Assembly (NCBI GenBank): GCA_007570785.1
Contig: ML664174.1
Coordinates: forward strand, 647,023-711,022
Origin: Antilocapra americana
Taxonomy: Eukaryota; Chordata; Mammalia; Artiodactyla; Antilocapridae
Reading direction: 5' to 3'
Length of the DNA: 64,000 nt
The stretch's first letter is position 1; each line of letters opens with the position of its first letter. The translations under genes and the position numbers were made by a program. This document shows, in pieces, positions 48,575-61,115 of this stretch. The notes beneath the pieces are model-generated. The model saw only the letters and a list, made by a program, of their open reading frames with translations. It did not search any database and had not been told where the DNA came from.

Positions 48575-48845
48575 TAGTGGTTACACAAAGCTACCCATGA
48601 AAAACTGCATAGAATTATACACACATACACACTTGAGTGCTTACAAAACTGGTCAAGTCTGAACAACCTCCATGGAGTGTATCAATGCTGATTTCTTGGT
48701 TCTGACACACAAACTCTGCTTATGTAAGGTGTTGTCATGGTGGAGACTGGGTAAAGGATGCATGAGGACCTCACTGTGCTTTTTTTTTTTTTTAACTTCC
48801 TGTGAATCTATATAATTATTTCAAAATAAAAAGTAAAAAAAAAAA
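48575..48845 (+). mobile_element. L1 3' untranslated end with poly-A
   Basis: TTACACAAAGCTACCCATGA ... CTCCATGGAGTGTATCAATG ... AATCTATATAATTATTTCAA then AATAAAAAGT and an A-run. This is a typical old L1 3' end in sense orientation. Confidence 0.7.
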
Positions 48846-49084
48846 ACAAAAACCCTACACAGAATCAGAATCTTTAAGAAAGGGTTCTAATGAAGAAGTA
48901 ATATACTCTGAGGAAGATGCATATAGAAGTTTGTATCCAGCAGAGTGGCGTGCTTCTAAAAGGACACAATTTTCATTTTGTTAGAGTTTGCCTTTGTTCT
49001 GCTCTGAGTACACAGATAATTACAACTATTAGCTAGTTCTGTTCTCTTTGAGATCAGAAAGAAGTCACTAAAAGATAACCAGTC

Positions 49085-49168
49085 CTGTGTGCCCACCTCG
49101 CTCCTCTACCCAGGTCCCCTTCATTGTAGGCAGATTCTTTACCATCTGAGCCACCTGGGAAGCCCCTG
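49085..49168 (-). mobile_element. Bov-tA tRNA-head fragment
   Basis: TTGTAGGCAGATTCTTTACC followed by ATCTGAGCCACCTGGGAAGC is the inverted tRNA-derived head of a Bov-tA SINE. The A unit is missing. Confidence 0.8.
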
Positions 49169-49696
49169 TCTACAACACCCCTCCACAAACCAGATTTCCC
49201 CTCTAAACTTTCAAGTAACATTGTACAGCAAATCATTTCTATCTGTTGTTAGGAACCTTCACCATGACTATGAAAGCCTTGGCTTGTTTCCAGGCCCAGA
49301 GGCACATACGTGTTTTAGATTAAAACACATTTTAAACACTGGCTTTATTTGCTCCCAGTATAAGCCAGATTGTTCCTGTGCCTAAGCTGTTTCTTGGCTG
49401 TATCAAGCACTTTTGGAAACTACATTAACCCTTTCAGGCTAGGTGAATTTTATTTTTTACTTGAGGAGTTTGTTATTAACAAATAGCATCCCTACACCTC
49501 CAAATTCTTCCACACCTGCAAAGTTACTGACAAGGGCCTTTCAGAATTGTGATTAATCTATCTTCAGACAGAGGTAAACTTTAAAATCTCCTTTGGCCCA
49601 CCAGTTCGCAAACTTGGCCACCCACTGGAACTACATAGTGAACTTTAGCCTGAAGTTTGGGGGTTTTAACAGACCCCTGGGTAATTCTTAGATGCA

Positions 49697-49811
49697 GTTA
49701 CACAAAGCTACCCATGAAAAACTGCAGAGAATTATACACACATACACACTTGGGTGCTTACAAAACTGGCTGAGTCTGAACAACCTCCATGGAGTGTATC
49801 AATGGTGATTT
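49697..49811 (+). repeat. 115-bp near-copy of the L1 3' segment at 48580-48694
   Basis: Six mismatches and no gap separate the two copies, which are 1117 bases apart in the same orientation. The L1 sequence that follows the first copy (up to the poly-A) is absent here, so this is not a full independent L1 end. Confidence 0.9.
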
Positions 49812-50967
49812 TTGTGCGACCACCACAACTACTGCTTTTAGCACACAACTCTTCACACGGCCAATTCTTCCAAACAGGCATAAAGAATAGAGTTATCATA
49901 TGCCTCAGTGCTCACGGAATATAAGCAATGATCAGTTATTCAACTTGAACCATACCAATTCTTGGGTTAGAGCCTCCATTGTCAATACCCTTCCTTGACA
50001 GTAGACTTTGGGACTGCCTTTCTGATCTTGTAGAGGCCCTACTGATCACACTCAGATCCATAGCTAATGAGAGCAGAAGGCTCATAGGAAAACCAGGAAA
50101 TCCCTCACTCTCTCTATATATATACATACTTTATTTTTTCAGGCCATTTTGAGCTCACAGAAAAATAGAGCAGAAGGTACAGAGATTCCCCATATATATT
50201 CCCTACCTCCATGTAAGTACAGGCTTCTCCATTATCAACATCCCACCGGAGTGGTGTATTTGTTACAAATGATGAATCTACGCTGATACATTTGCGTCAG
50301 TCTAATAAGCGTTCTCTTGGTGTTGTAAATCTCATGGGTTTGGACAAGCATATAATGACATGTATCCAACACTATTGTATCATACAAAATAGTTTTGCTG
50401 CCCTAAAAATCCCTCCCTTCCCATTAACCCCTAGCAATCATACTAATCTTTAGTATCTCCATAATTCTACCTTTTTGAGAATGTCATATAGTTGGACTAA
50501 TACAGTGTGTGGCATTCTAGGCTGGCTTGTTTCCTTTAGCAATATGCATTTAAGTTTCCTCCATGTCTTTTGATGGGGTGATAAATTCAATTCTTTTTAC
50601 TGCTAACTAATGTTCCATTGTCTGGATGTACCACAGTTTATTTATCCCCTCACCTACGGAAAGTTAACTGGTTGCTTCCAAATTTTGAGTTATAGAACAG
50701 AGCTGCTATAAACAACCATGTGAAGATTATCATGTGGTCGCAGTTTTCAACTCCTCTGGGTAAATACCAAGGGATGTGATTGCTAGACTGTATGGTTAAG
50801 AACATGCTGACTCTTTTAAGAAACTGCCAAACAGTCTTCCTAAGTGGCTATACCATTTTGCATTGTTACCAGCAACGAATGGGAGTTCCTGTTGCTCCAC
50901 GTCTTTGTCAGCACTCAATACTGTCAACATTCTCGATTTTGGCCATTCTAATAGATGTGTAGTTGTG

Positions 50968-51878
50968 CTGTTGTTCTTCAGTCGCTAAGACGTGTCTGAT
51001 TGCGATCCCAGGGACTATGGCACACCAGGTGCCTCTGTCCCCCACTATCTCCTGGAGCTTGCTCAAATTCACGTCCATTGCATTAGCAATGCTTCCTAAT
51101 CATCTCAGCCTCTGCCACCCAGTCTCTTTTTGCCTTCAATCTTCCCCAGGGTCTGTGCCAATGAGTCAACTCTTAGCATCAGGTGGCCAAAATATTGGAG
51201 CTTCAGCTTCAGCAATAGTCCTTCCAATGAATATTCAGGGTTTGATTTCTTTAGAATTGACTGGTTAGATCTCCTTGCAGTCAAGGGACTCTCCAGCACC
51301 ACCATCTGAAAGCATCAGTTCTTTGGTGCTCACCCTTCTTTATGGTTCAACTCTCACATCTGTATAGGACTGTGGAAAAACCAGAGCTTTGACTACATGA
51401 ACCTATGTCGGCAAAGCGAAGTCTCTGCTTTTTATTAATAATACTCATTCTAGGTTTGTCATAGCTTTCCTTCCAACAAGCAGGCGCCTTTTAATTTCAT
51501 GGCTGCAGTCACTGTCTGCAGTGGTTCTGGAGCCCATGAAAATAAAATTTTTCACTGCTCCACTTTTTTCCCTTCTATTTGCCATGAAGTGATGGGACCA
51601 GATACTATGATCTTCAAGCCAGTTTTTTCACTCTTTTCTCTTTCACGCTCATCAAGAAGCTCTTTAGTTCTTCACTTTGTCATTAAAGTGGTATCATTGG
51701 CATATCTGAGATTGTTGATATTTCTCCTGGCAATCCTGATTTCAGCTTGTGATTCATTCTGGCTTTTCCTATGATGTACTCTGCATGTAAGTTAAATAAG
51801 CAGGGTGACAATATACAGCCTTGTACTCCTTTCCCAATTTGTCTGGTTCTAATTGTTGTTTCCTGACCCACATACCTC
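50968..51878 (-). mobile_element. BovB LINE nested in L1
   Basis: It starts at TTGTTCTTCAGTCGCTAAGA and runs through degraded minus-strand BovB sequence ending near TTTCCTGACCCACATACC. The L1 text resumes directly after it, so the order of insertion is L1 first, BovB later. Confidence 0.92.
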
Positions 51879-52705
51879 ATTGTTTTAATCTGCATTCCCT
51901 AGACACAAGATGTAAAACATCTTTTCATATGTTTATCATCTGTTTATCTTCTTTGGTGAGGTGCCAAGGTTTTTGGTCCATTTTTAAATTGGGTTGTTTT
52001 CTTGAGTTTTAAATTCTTTTTGATTTTGGATAATAGTTCTTTATCAGATATATGCAGTTTGCAAGTGTTTTCTCCTAGTCTGTGGCCTTTTTATTCCCTT
52101 GACCATGTCTTTTGCAGAATAGAAATTTTAATTTGAATGAAGTCTGATTTATCAATTCTTTCGTGGGTTATGCCTTTGATCTAAAAAGTCATCACCAAAG
52201 CCAAGACCATCTACCTTTTTTCCTAAGTTCTCTTCTAGAAGAATTACAGTTTTGTTTACAATTAGGTCTGTGATCCACTTAGGAGTTAATTTTTGTGAAG
52301 GGTGTTAAGTCTGTATCTATTTACTTATCTGCATGTCAACCTTGTTTCAGCACTGTCTGTTGAAAATGCCACTTTTGCTCCATTACATTGCCTTTGCTGC
52401 TTTGTCAAAAAAGACCAGCGGATTATATATTCATGTGGGTCTATTTAGGGCTCTCAATTCTGTTCCATTTATTTATTTTTGTCTGTTCCTTCATGAATAC
52501 TACACTGTCTTGAAGTCCAGCTTCAAGTAAGTAGTACTAGTCCTTGAGTTTTGTTCAATACTGTTAGCTATTCCAGATCTTTTGCCTCTCCATATAAACT
52601 TTATAATCAGTTTGTTGACATCCACACACACAAAAAATAAACCTGCTGAATTTTGATTGTGATTGCATTGAACCTATGGATCAATTTGGAAAGAACTGAC
52701 ATTCG

Positions 52706-53031
52706 TTAAAAATTTTTTCTTTCTTCATTTTTGGCTACACTAGGTCTTCGTTGCTGTGAGCAGGCTTTTTTCTCCAGCTGCAGGAAGCAGGGCCTACTCT
52801 CTAGTGGTGGTGCACGGGTCTCACTGCAGAGGCTTCTCTTCCTGTGGAGCACTGGCTCTAGGGTACACAGGCTCAGTAGTTGTGGCTCACGGGCTCCGGA
52901 GCACTAGCTCAGTATTTAAGACACACATGCTTAGTTGCCCCACAACATGTGGAATCTTCCTAGATCGGGGATTGAATCCGTGTCTCCAGGATTGACAGCC
53001 AGATTCTTAACAACTGGACATCAGGGAAGCC
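52706..53031 (-). mobile_element. Full-length CHR-type SINE nested in L1
   Basis: It contains TTTTTGGCTACACTAGGTCT, TGCACGGGTCTCACTGCAGA, ATGTGGAATCTTCCTAGATC and the inverted tRNA end CATCAGGGAAGCCC. Flanking AAGAACTGACAT and AAGAATTGATAT look like a diverged target-site duplication. Confidence 0.85.
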
Positions 53032-53979
53032 CAAGAATTGATATCCTGACAATATTGACTCTTCCTATCCACAAACATGGAATATCAGCACTTATTTATC
53101 AGAGTTCATTTTCTTCATATAGATCTTGCACATGTCATGTCAGATTTATACCACATATTTCATTTTGGGGGGTGCTGCTAATGTAAATAGTATTGTTTTA
53201 AATTTTAAATTCTACTTATTGCTGGTACACAGGGAAGCAACTGAATTTTATATATTAATCTTGTGTACCCTGCAACCTTGCTATAATTGCTTCTTAGTTC
53301 CACGAGTTTGTTGATTCAGATTTTCTACAGACAACGACATCTTCTGTACACAAAGTTTTCCTTCTTTCTTCCCAATATATACACATTTTGTTTCCTTGCC
53401 TTACTGCATTAACTATGACGTCAGATACAACGTTGAAAAGTGCTGGTATGAGGGGACATCCTTGTCTTGCTCACAATCTTAGTAGGAAGGCTTCAAGTCT
53501 CTCATCATTAAATATGATGAAACAAGTTAGTTTGTAGGGTTTTCCCATTCTTTATAAAGTTAAAGAAGTTCCCCTCTATCCCTTGTTTACTGAGGGTTTT
53601 ATCTTAAATGGGTGGTAGATTCCGTTAGATGCTTCTACCACATCTATTCAGCCTTGCATAGCTAGTATATTTCCCACTTGGTCACAGTATATAATTCTTT
53701 TCCTACATTGTTGGATTTGCTACTGTTTTGTTGAGGATTTCTGCATTTCACATGAGAGAGCTGCAGTCTGCAGTTTTCTTGTAATGTCTTTGGTTTTGAT
53801 ATTAGGATAATACTGGCCTCATAATGTTAAGAAGCATTCCCTCTGTTTCTATCATCTGGAAGAGACCATAAGAAATTGATGTAATTTCTTTCTTAAGTGT
53901 TTGACAAAATTCCCAGTGAATTCATCTGAACCTGGTGCTTCCTGGTTTGAAAGGCTAATAATTACAGGTTTTTAAAATA

Positions 53980-54059
53980 CTGGGTGGGCCAAAAAGTTCC
54001 TTTGGGTTTTTCTGTACAGTCATGTGGAAAAACCCAAGCAAACTTTTTGGACAAACCAA
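53980..54059. mobile_element. 80-bp mariner MITE (bovine mariner type)
   Basis: An imperfect inverted repeat. The left arm TGGGCCAAAAAGTTCCTTTG pairs with the right arm AAGCAAACTTTTTGGACAAA, and the centre is GTACAGTCATGTGG. It is flanked by TA on both sides (53978-53979 and 54060-54061), the target duplication of mariner elements. There is no transposase; it is non-autonomous. Confidence 0.88.
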
Positions 54060-54997
54060 TAGATACTGCACAGGTCTATTCAAATTTATACTTTCTTGCA
54101 TGAGTTTTAGCTGACTGTGCCTCTCCAGTGATTGATCTGTTTCATCTAGATGTCAAACCTGTGGGCAAAGGGTTGTTCACAGTATTCCTGTGTTATCCTT
54201 TTAATGTCCATTCAATCTGTAGTGACATCCTCTTTCATTTCTGGTATTAGTAATTTGTGTTAAGGAACATTCTAAAAGATTTGTAAGGGCAAAGTACAAA
54301 AATCTACACTTTACAGGATTATTTAAACTAGTATTTTTAAAAATGTGTGATGTGAAAAAATATTTTCACAGTTCCTATGGATCCAGTTGTAATTCCCAAG
54401 GGAGCAAAAAAAGATGTGGAAAAAACAACTTCATGATTAAAGGAGATTATTTTCTCAATTGAAAATTTAATTTCCCCACCATTGAAACACATCACTCAAA
54501 AGTTTACTAATTTTGAAACATGGCTATTTCTTAGAGCCTATTTTGCTTATCTGTATCAATTCCAAATTTATTCAAAAGGCAGACGTCAAGTGATAGTGTA
54601 TATAAAACTAGAATTCTAAAATACCCCCCAAAGGCATTTCTTTTGAAACCCTGAACGTTAAGTTAGGACTTTCTCTAAAACACACACACATATATAAAAT
54701 TATTAGGAGGACATAAAAAAAAGAGATTGTTTCCTTGTAGCCCAGTAATTCAATTATTTTTTTCTGGAAAATACAAAATTATACCCCCAAAACAGGCATT
54801 TATAAGGATGTTCAATGCAACACTGTTATGACGGTGAAAACCGTCACAAGTAAGGGAAAATATAATAATGTTATATACATATAATAGGATATACACATAC
54901 ACACATGTATGTGTATATGACATAGCGGGTCTGCAAAACAACGTGTAAAGAATATCACTCATCGAAAAAAATATATCCTTAAGATACACATATATTT

Positions 54998-56690
54998 GTT
55001 GTTGTTCAGTCAATAATTCATGTCCGACTGTTTGTAACCCATGGACTGCAGTAAGCCATGCGCCTCTGTCCTCCACTACCTATCTCCTGGGAGCTCACTC
55101 AAATTCCTGTCTATTGAGTCGGTGATGCTGTCTAACCATCTCATCCTCTGCCGCCTCTTCTCCTTTTGCCTTCAATCTTTCCCAGCATCGGGGTCTTTTG
55201 CAATGGGTTGGCTCTTCACATCAGGTGGCCAAATATTGGAGTTTCAGCTTCAGCATCAGTCCTTCCGATGAATATTCAGGGTCTGCCGCCTCTTCTCCTT
55301 TTGCCTTCGATCTTTCCCAGCATCAGGGTCTTTTGCAATGAGCTAGCTCTTCACATCAGGTGGCCAAATATTGGAGTTTCAGCTTTAGCATCAGTCCTTC
55401 TGATGAATATTCAGGGTTTGATTTCATTTAGGATTGACTGGTTTGATCTCCTTGCATATCAAGGGACTCTCAAGAGTCTTCTCCAGCACCACAATTTGAA
55501 AGCATCAATTCTTTGGTGCTCAGCCTTCTTTATAGTCCATCTCTCACATCTGTACAGGACTACTGGAAAAACTGTAGCTTTGATGATCTGGACCTTTGTC
55601 ACTAAAGTGATGGCTTTGCTTTCTAATATGCTGTCTAGATTTGTCATAGCATTCCTTCCAAGAAGCAGGAGTCTTTAACTTCACGGCTGCAATCACTGTC
55701 CACAGTGACTTCGGAAACTAAGAAAATAAAATCTGTCACTGCTTCCACTTTTGCCCCTTTTATCTGCCATGAAGTGATGGGGCTGGATGCCATGATCTTA
55801 GTTTTTTGAATGTTGAGTTTCAAGCCAGCCTTTTCACTCTCCTCTTTCACCCTCATCAAGAAGCTCTTCAGTTCCTCTTCATTTTTGGTCATTAGAGTGG
55901 AGTCATCTGCCTATCTGAGGTTGTTGATATTTCCTCCAGCAGTCTTGATTCCAGCTTGTGATTCATCTAGCCCAGCATTTCACAATGTACTGTGCACATA
56001 AGGTAAATAAGCAGGGTGACCATATACAGCCTTGTTGTACTCCTTTCCCAATTTGGAACCAATCCATTGTTCCACGTCTGGTTCTTAACTCTTGCTTCTT
56101 GACCCACATACAGGTTCTTTAGGAGACAAGTAAGGATCTGGTATTCCCATCTCTGTTTGTTGTGACCTACACCATCAAATACTAGGATAGTCAATGATGC
56201 AGAAGTAGACATTTTTTTGGAATTATCTTGCTTTTTCTATGATTCAACAGGTGCTGGCAATTTGATCTCTGGTTCCTCTGCCTTTTCTAAATCCAGCTTG
56301 TACATCTGGAAGTTCTCTGTTCACACACTGTTGAAGCCTAGCTTGATGGATTTTGGGCATTAGCCTGCTAGCATGTGAAATGAGCACAACTGTACAGTGG
56401 TTTGAACATTCTTTGGGACTACTTTTCTTTGGGACTGGAATGAAAACTGACCTTTTCCAGTCCTATGGCCACTGATGAGCTTTCCAGATTTGTTGACAAA
56501 TTGAGAGCAGCACTTTAACAGCATCATCTTTAGGACGTGAACTAGCTCAGCTAGAATTCCATCGAATTCCATCGCCTCCACTAGTTTTTGTTCACAGTAT
56601 TGCTTCCTAAGGCCCACTTGACTTCACACTCCAGGGTGTCTGGCTCTAGGTCAGTGACCACACCATCATGGTTATCTGGGTCATTAAGAT
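54998..56690 (-). mobile_element. BovB LINE, 1.7-kb 3' portion with an internal tandem duplication
   Basis: A reverse-oriented BovB from TTGTTGTTCAGTCAATAATT to about TTATCTGGGTCATTAAGATG. Degraded reverse-transcriptase peptides on the minus strand include MTKNEEELKSFLMRVKEESE. A 135-bp segment near its 3' end is present twice in tandem, which is not part of the normal element. Confidence 0.93.
55150..55419 (-). repeat. 135-bp tandem duplication inside BovB
   Basis: Two copies (55150-55284 and 55285-55419) each begin GCCGCCTCTTCTCCTTTTGC and end near GAATATTCAGGG. They differ at a small number of bases, so the duplication is younger than the BovB insertion but not brand new. Confidence 0.93.
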
Positions 56691-58199
56691 GCAAAGAAAA
56701 TGGTTTGTAAATCCACGTTCCAAAGTGATAACAGTGACTACTTCTAAGACTTTAAGGTGTTTGTTGCTCAATGTAAGGTTTTAGTATTATCTCTGATACA
56801 CTTTTAAAAAATATACTTTATGGCTAAAGAGAATCTGGAAAACATAATGCCCCGAAACATACTTAAGAAATCAAATATATCAAAAGTATACCCACCTTGA
56901 CACAGATAGGTGCCAAAGAAGCTGTAATGACATGCATCCTCTTTCCTCAGTGGGAATAGTAGAACACAATGGAGAATTAAGAGAACATTCTGGTTCAAAT
57001 CTGCATCCAAGTATGGCTGCTTAGCTGTTTCACTTACTCAAAGGGAATTCTTGCTGTCTTCTTTCTCTGGGACAGGAGTGTGTGCCCACTATTTAACTGT
57101 GCACATATAAGCTGCTTACCTGCATCTTGATAAATGGAGTCATCGGAAGGATGTTAGCCAAGGAGGGGGGCAATTCATATGCTTCCATGTCAAAGCAAGA
57201 AATGGACAAAAATCAACCCACTGCAAATTCAGCATCAGTACATTATGTATGTGTTATCATCTGGCTCAAGGAAAACAGAACTGCTCACTCCAAAATATCA
57301 GTTAAAAGGTGTTCGTCAAAATATTTTTATACCATCTATGTGATATAACGTGATGTTTCCTTTCCTATAGATATCTTCTTTAGTGCCTTGCAGGTTCACC
57401 ATCCCTTATGGTATATGTCCCAAAACAATGGCTAAAGTATGTAATTTCCAGATGTGATTTGTTTTACATCTACTGTATTGTCCCCGTGGTACTTTGAAGA
57501 TTACTTCACACAAAGATCCAGATTTCCACTTCAGTTTCATCTGGTAACACCAGGTCTAACTTACTTCATGGCAACCATGGCTGGGGAAGAACTATTGCAA
57601 TGAGACAGGGCGAGCACTCTGCAACATCCTAGGCCCACCATGCCCTACTGCCTCTCCAACACTAAGGCTGAGAGTCAGCTGCCCATATTACTCTTCTTCC
57701 GTTGCTGTTTTTGTCATAGTAGGGTTAGGAAGAAAATACTTGTACTTACATTCCTACCAAATGTGGGAAAGCTAATGATATAGAATGTCAGATGTTTCAA
57801 GAAAAATGGGAAAGAGGATATTTTTTTATAAGAATAAAGAATATTTTGACAGGTCCAAGAGCAAAACAGTATGTTTCTGATGAAAGAATAGAATTTAGCA
57901 TGCCATTATAAAACTTTTGGCCAATTCTCTCATTTATGGTATCTTCCTGTCCAAGGTAGGCATTTGAACATCTGATGTCTGATTTATATAATACTTATGC
58001 ATATGTTACCAACCACAAGATACAGAGGCAGTGAAGAAGCAAACAAAAATTGGAGTTTTGTGAATTACATATATTTTTACTGATATGAATTAACTTCATA
58101 TTTAAAATACACCATGCTACCAATTCTAAATATGCTAATTGAAAAAATAAAAATGAATAAATATGCTTGCTGAGCAGCAACTACACCTAACAGGTACTG

Positions 58200-58440
58200 C
58201 ATATTCAGTGTTATAAGGATGAAGATGAATAAAACAGTTCTTACCCTCAAGGAGCTTGCATTTGGGAGTGGGAACGGATGGGGAAAAATGAATAGAGAGG
58301 TATATAGAAAGGCAAAGTAAGAGAAGATCATGGAACAAATATCAATAGAAGCAAAGCCCGAAGAGAGCTGGAGGGAGCAAGACAGGAAAGCTTCAGGAAG
58401 AAGGCAGGATGTGTGCTGGGCCTTAAGACAGTTACAATTT
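58200..58440 (+). repeat. Old mammalian repeat, L2-like
   Basis: CTTACCCTCAAGGAGCTTGC and AGGAAAGCTTCAGGAAGAAG follow the same pattern as the repeat at 35.8-36.1 kb. Diverged; family uncertain. Confidence 0.45.
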
Positions 58441-58764
58441 CTAAAAGATTAGATAAAAAGGAGGCAGTGAGCTAAGAAATTTCAGGGAGTGTTGAGGGTA
58501 GGTCACAGAGTGCACCTGCAGTGTAGTGCGCATGTGGCAAGAAAAGCTGGAAAGGTAGTTTGGATGATGTTGTTGACAGACTTCACTGCCAAGCTGAATG
58601 CATCTGTCCTTAATAAGGCAGGTAGTAAGGAGCTTCCCAGTGAAGGAGTAACACTTCTCATTGGAGCCAAAGCAAATAGGCTAGTTGCATTATGTAAGCA
58701 ATTATAAAGTACAGAAAACATACTTACTCCTATAAGAAACAGACCAGGAAAACTAAGATTTAGC

Positions 58765-58880
58765 CTTCTTTTACCATCAAGTAACTGAGCAAGTCATTTC
58801 TCTTCTTTCAGCCTCAGAAACCTCATCTGTAAAATGAAGGAACTCGACAGGAATGAACTTTTAAGGCCTCTTCAACCTCT
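58765..58880 (+). repeat. MIR-like ancient SINE
   Basis: GAGCAAGTCATTTCTCTTCT, CAGCCTCAGAAACCTCATCT and GTAAAATGAAGGAACTCGAC match the MIR 3' core. Confidence 0.6.
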
Positions 58881-60994
58881 TACCTAAATATCAACAGTTT
58901 CAACTTGGCAGCCTTCAAGTATGAAATGATAGGTAGGGAGAGTGGGCCGAAGTGCTTACCAAAAAAAAAAAAAAAAAAAAAACCAAACAAGAAACAAAAT
59001 TTTCCTGGTGCTAATATATTGAAGATCTCACATAAAAGTCCAGTTTCCTCACTTCTCTGGGAATCCCCAGACAGCCATGGTCTGCTGTGGCCCAGCAGGT
59101 GCTGTGTGCCCTGTAACAGGACCTACCTTGTTCTCCGGTTACCACAACCTCCACCCTCCGCCTCACACACCTGGTTACCTGTCCGACTCTGAATGAATGA
59201 CCACTCCCATACAGACAGGAGACATCCCCTCTATTTATTCAGTCTACAGATATATGAGCCATGCACTGAGCTAGATGCTGTAAAAGAAAAAAAAAAAAAA
59301 AGAAAAGAAATTAGACATGCCAAGAAGTAGGAACTCACTGTCAGAAACAACAGATCTGAGAGTGGGGTTTCAAGTCACAGCGGAAGAAAACAACTAATTC
59401 TTCAAACATCGTAGGAAAGAGAGCTATGATCTAGATCAGTACTGTCAAACCTAAGAATGTGAATATCTGGTAGAAAATTCACACTCGGGTATAGGACTCA
59501 AATGTCAAGTCTCATCAACTACAAAGTAAACCATTAAATCTATGGCTCTTCATTGTATCACAAGTGCAAATTCCTGCTGGCAGGCCAAGGGCTGTCCATA
59601 ACTCAGTCCTGAGGATGCTCCCTGACTACAGTCTGATGTGAAGACAATAAGAGTCTGAGAACTGAGTTCGGATTAGCCAAGGAGGTGCAGAAGCATAAAT
59701 ACCCAGGTAAGACGAGAGTGAACTAAGGTCGAAACTCTGTTATGTGTGGACCGTGAACCCATCAGTCTCTGCACACTGGGGTTCTTTACTCTGCCAGAAT
59801 CCTATACTGTAGGATTTTCCAGGAAACAAGATTTGTCTTTTTCATTTCGTTATTGTAACCTCCCTTGACAGTTCATCGCTGTGATGTGCTGTGCTGGCTC
59901 GTAAGCGCCCGTCACCCTCGAGGGTGTCTATGTACATGATGCCGTAACTAGTGCTCCTTCATTGCTAGAAATCAGGCAAGTACAGGAGTGGTGGAATGAT
60001 AACAGTATATAAAAGTCACAATTTATAACAGCAAAAGACAGCTTAACTATCCATCAACAGAGACCTGGTGAGCTACATTATGATAAAGACATAAAACATT
60101 CTACAGCTATAAAAGAGAATGGAATAAAATGCTGTTGATTCCATCCACTAATAACATTTATGAATGCTAATCAATAAACAGGAACAAACTACTGATAACA
60201 CAAAATAACCTGGATAAATGTCAAGGGAATTACAGCAAGTGAAAAAGGCCAAAAAAACCAATCCCCAAAGGTTACACACTATATGATTTCATTTACAGAA
60301 CATTCTTTAAATGATAAAATTATAGAAATGGGGAACAGATTAGTGGTTGCCTAGGGTCAGAGGTGGTGGTAGGAGTGGGAGAAAGACGGGGTGGATACAC
60401 AAACCTACCCATGTGATTAAACTGTACAGAGACAGACTCATACCATACATACATATTCTGTGCCGTTTACCTGTAAAGAACAGAAATACAGGTAAATTTC
60501 TAAAAATTGTCAGTGAAGCTCCTTATAATTAGAAGGTACCTTTGGAAGATTGAGGAGGAGGAAAGAGAAGAGAGGGACAAGAGGGAGAGGAGAGTAGGAG
60601 CCGGATGAGAGTGTTCCCGTGTGATCAGAAGACATCCCAGACACTGCGACAAAAACAGCAGGGCTGCGTGGGGAGCACTCTGCCATCTGGGTAAAGCGAC
60701 ATTAACTGCTAATCCACAGAACTTTTCTGAAAGGACACAAAAGAAAGTCAACATTGGCTGTCTCTGTAGACAGGATAGTGGGAGGCTGAGGACGGGGATG
60801 CAAAGAAGATGTTACAATATATGCTCTTAAGCCTCCCGAATCTTATACCATACGACTGTATTACTTATTCATAAAAAATTACTATTTTCTTTTTGAATAT
60901 GTGACAAGACAAATCAATGCTCCAGCACCTTCACCTTTGTTCACACATGTGGTCTGGCAAAAGCTTTCCATTAGTACTCATCCCTTCCTGGGTT

Positions 60995-61115
60995 GGAAAG
61001 ATCCCCTGGAGAAAGGAAAGGCTACCCACTCCAGTAATCTGGCCTAGCGAATTCCATGGACTGTATAGTCCATGGAGTCACAGAGGGTCAGACACGACTG
61101 AGTGGCTTTCATTTT
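60995..61115 (+). mobile_element. Bov-tA SINE, 3' A unit
   Basis: GATCCCCTGGAGAAAGGAAA, GGCTACCCACTCCAGTAATC and AGGGTCAGACACGACTGAGT are the sense Bov-A unit. The tRNA head is largely missing. It is diverged. Confidence 0.88.

Larger units (their letters stand above)
47517..50124. other. Intergenic, no gene seen
   Basis: It holds the L1 3' end, its 115-bp near-copy and a Bov-tA head fragment. The rest is unique AT-rich sequence with no recognisable coding frame. Confidence 0.6.
50125..54262 (-). mobile_element. Long antisense L1 with three nested insertions
   Basis: A nearly continuous antisense L1 ORF2/3' sequence, for example TTGAGAATGTCATATAGTTG, TTCAACTCCTCTGGGTAAAT, AGTTCTTTATCAGATATATG and AAGTGCTGGTATGAGGGGAC. 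It is interrupted by a BovB at about 50.97-51.88 kb, a CHR SINE at about 52.71-53.03 kb and a mariner MITE at about 53.98 kb. No intact frame remains. Confidence 0.88.

Noticed and set aside
43442..56690. Many open frames of 60-170 codons with reverse-transcriptase-like peptides.
   Set aside because: They are pieces of degraded BovB and L1 elements broken by stops and frameshifts, not host genes.
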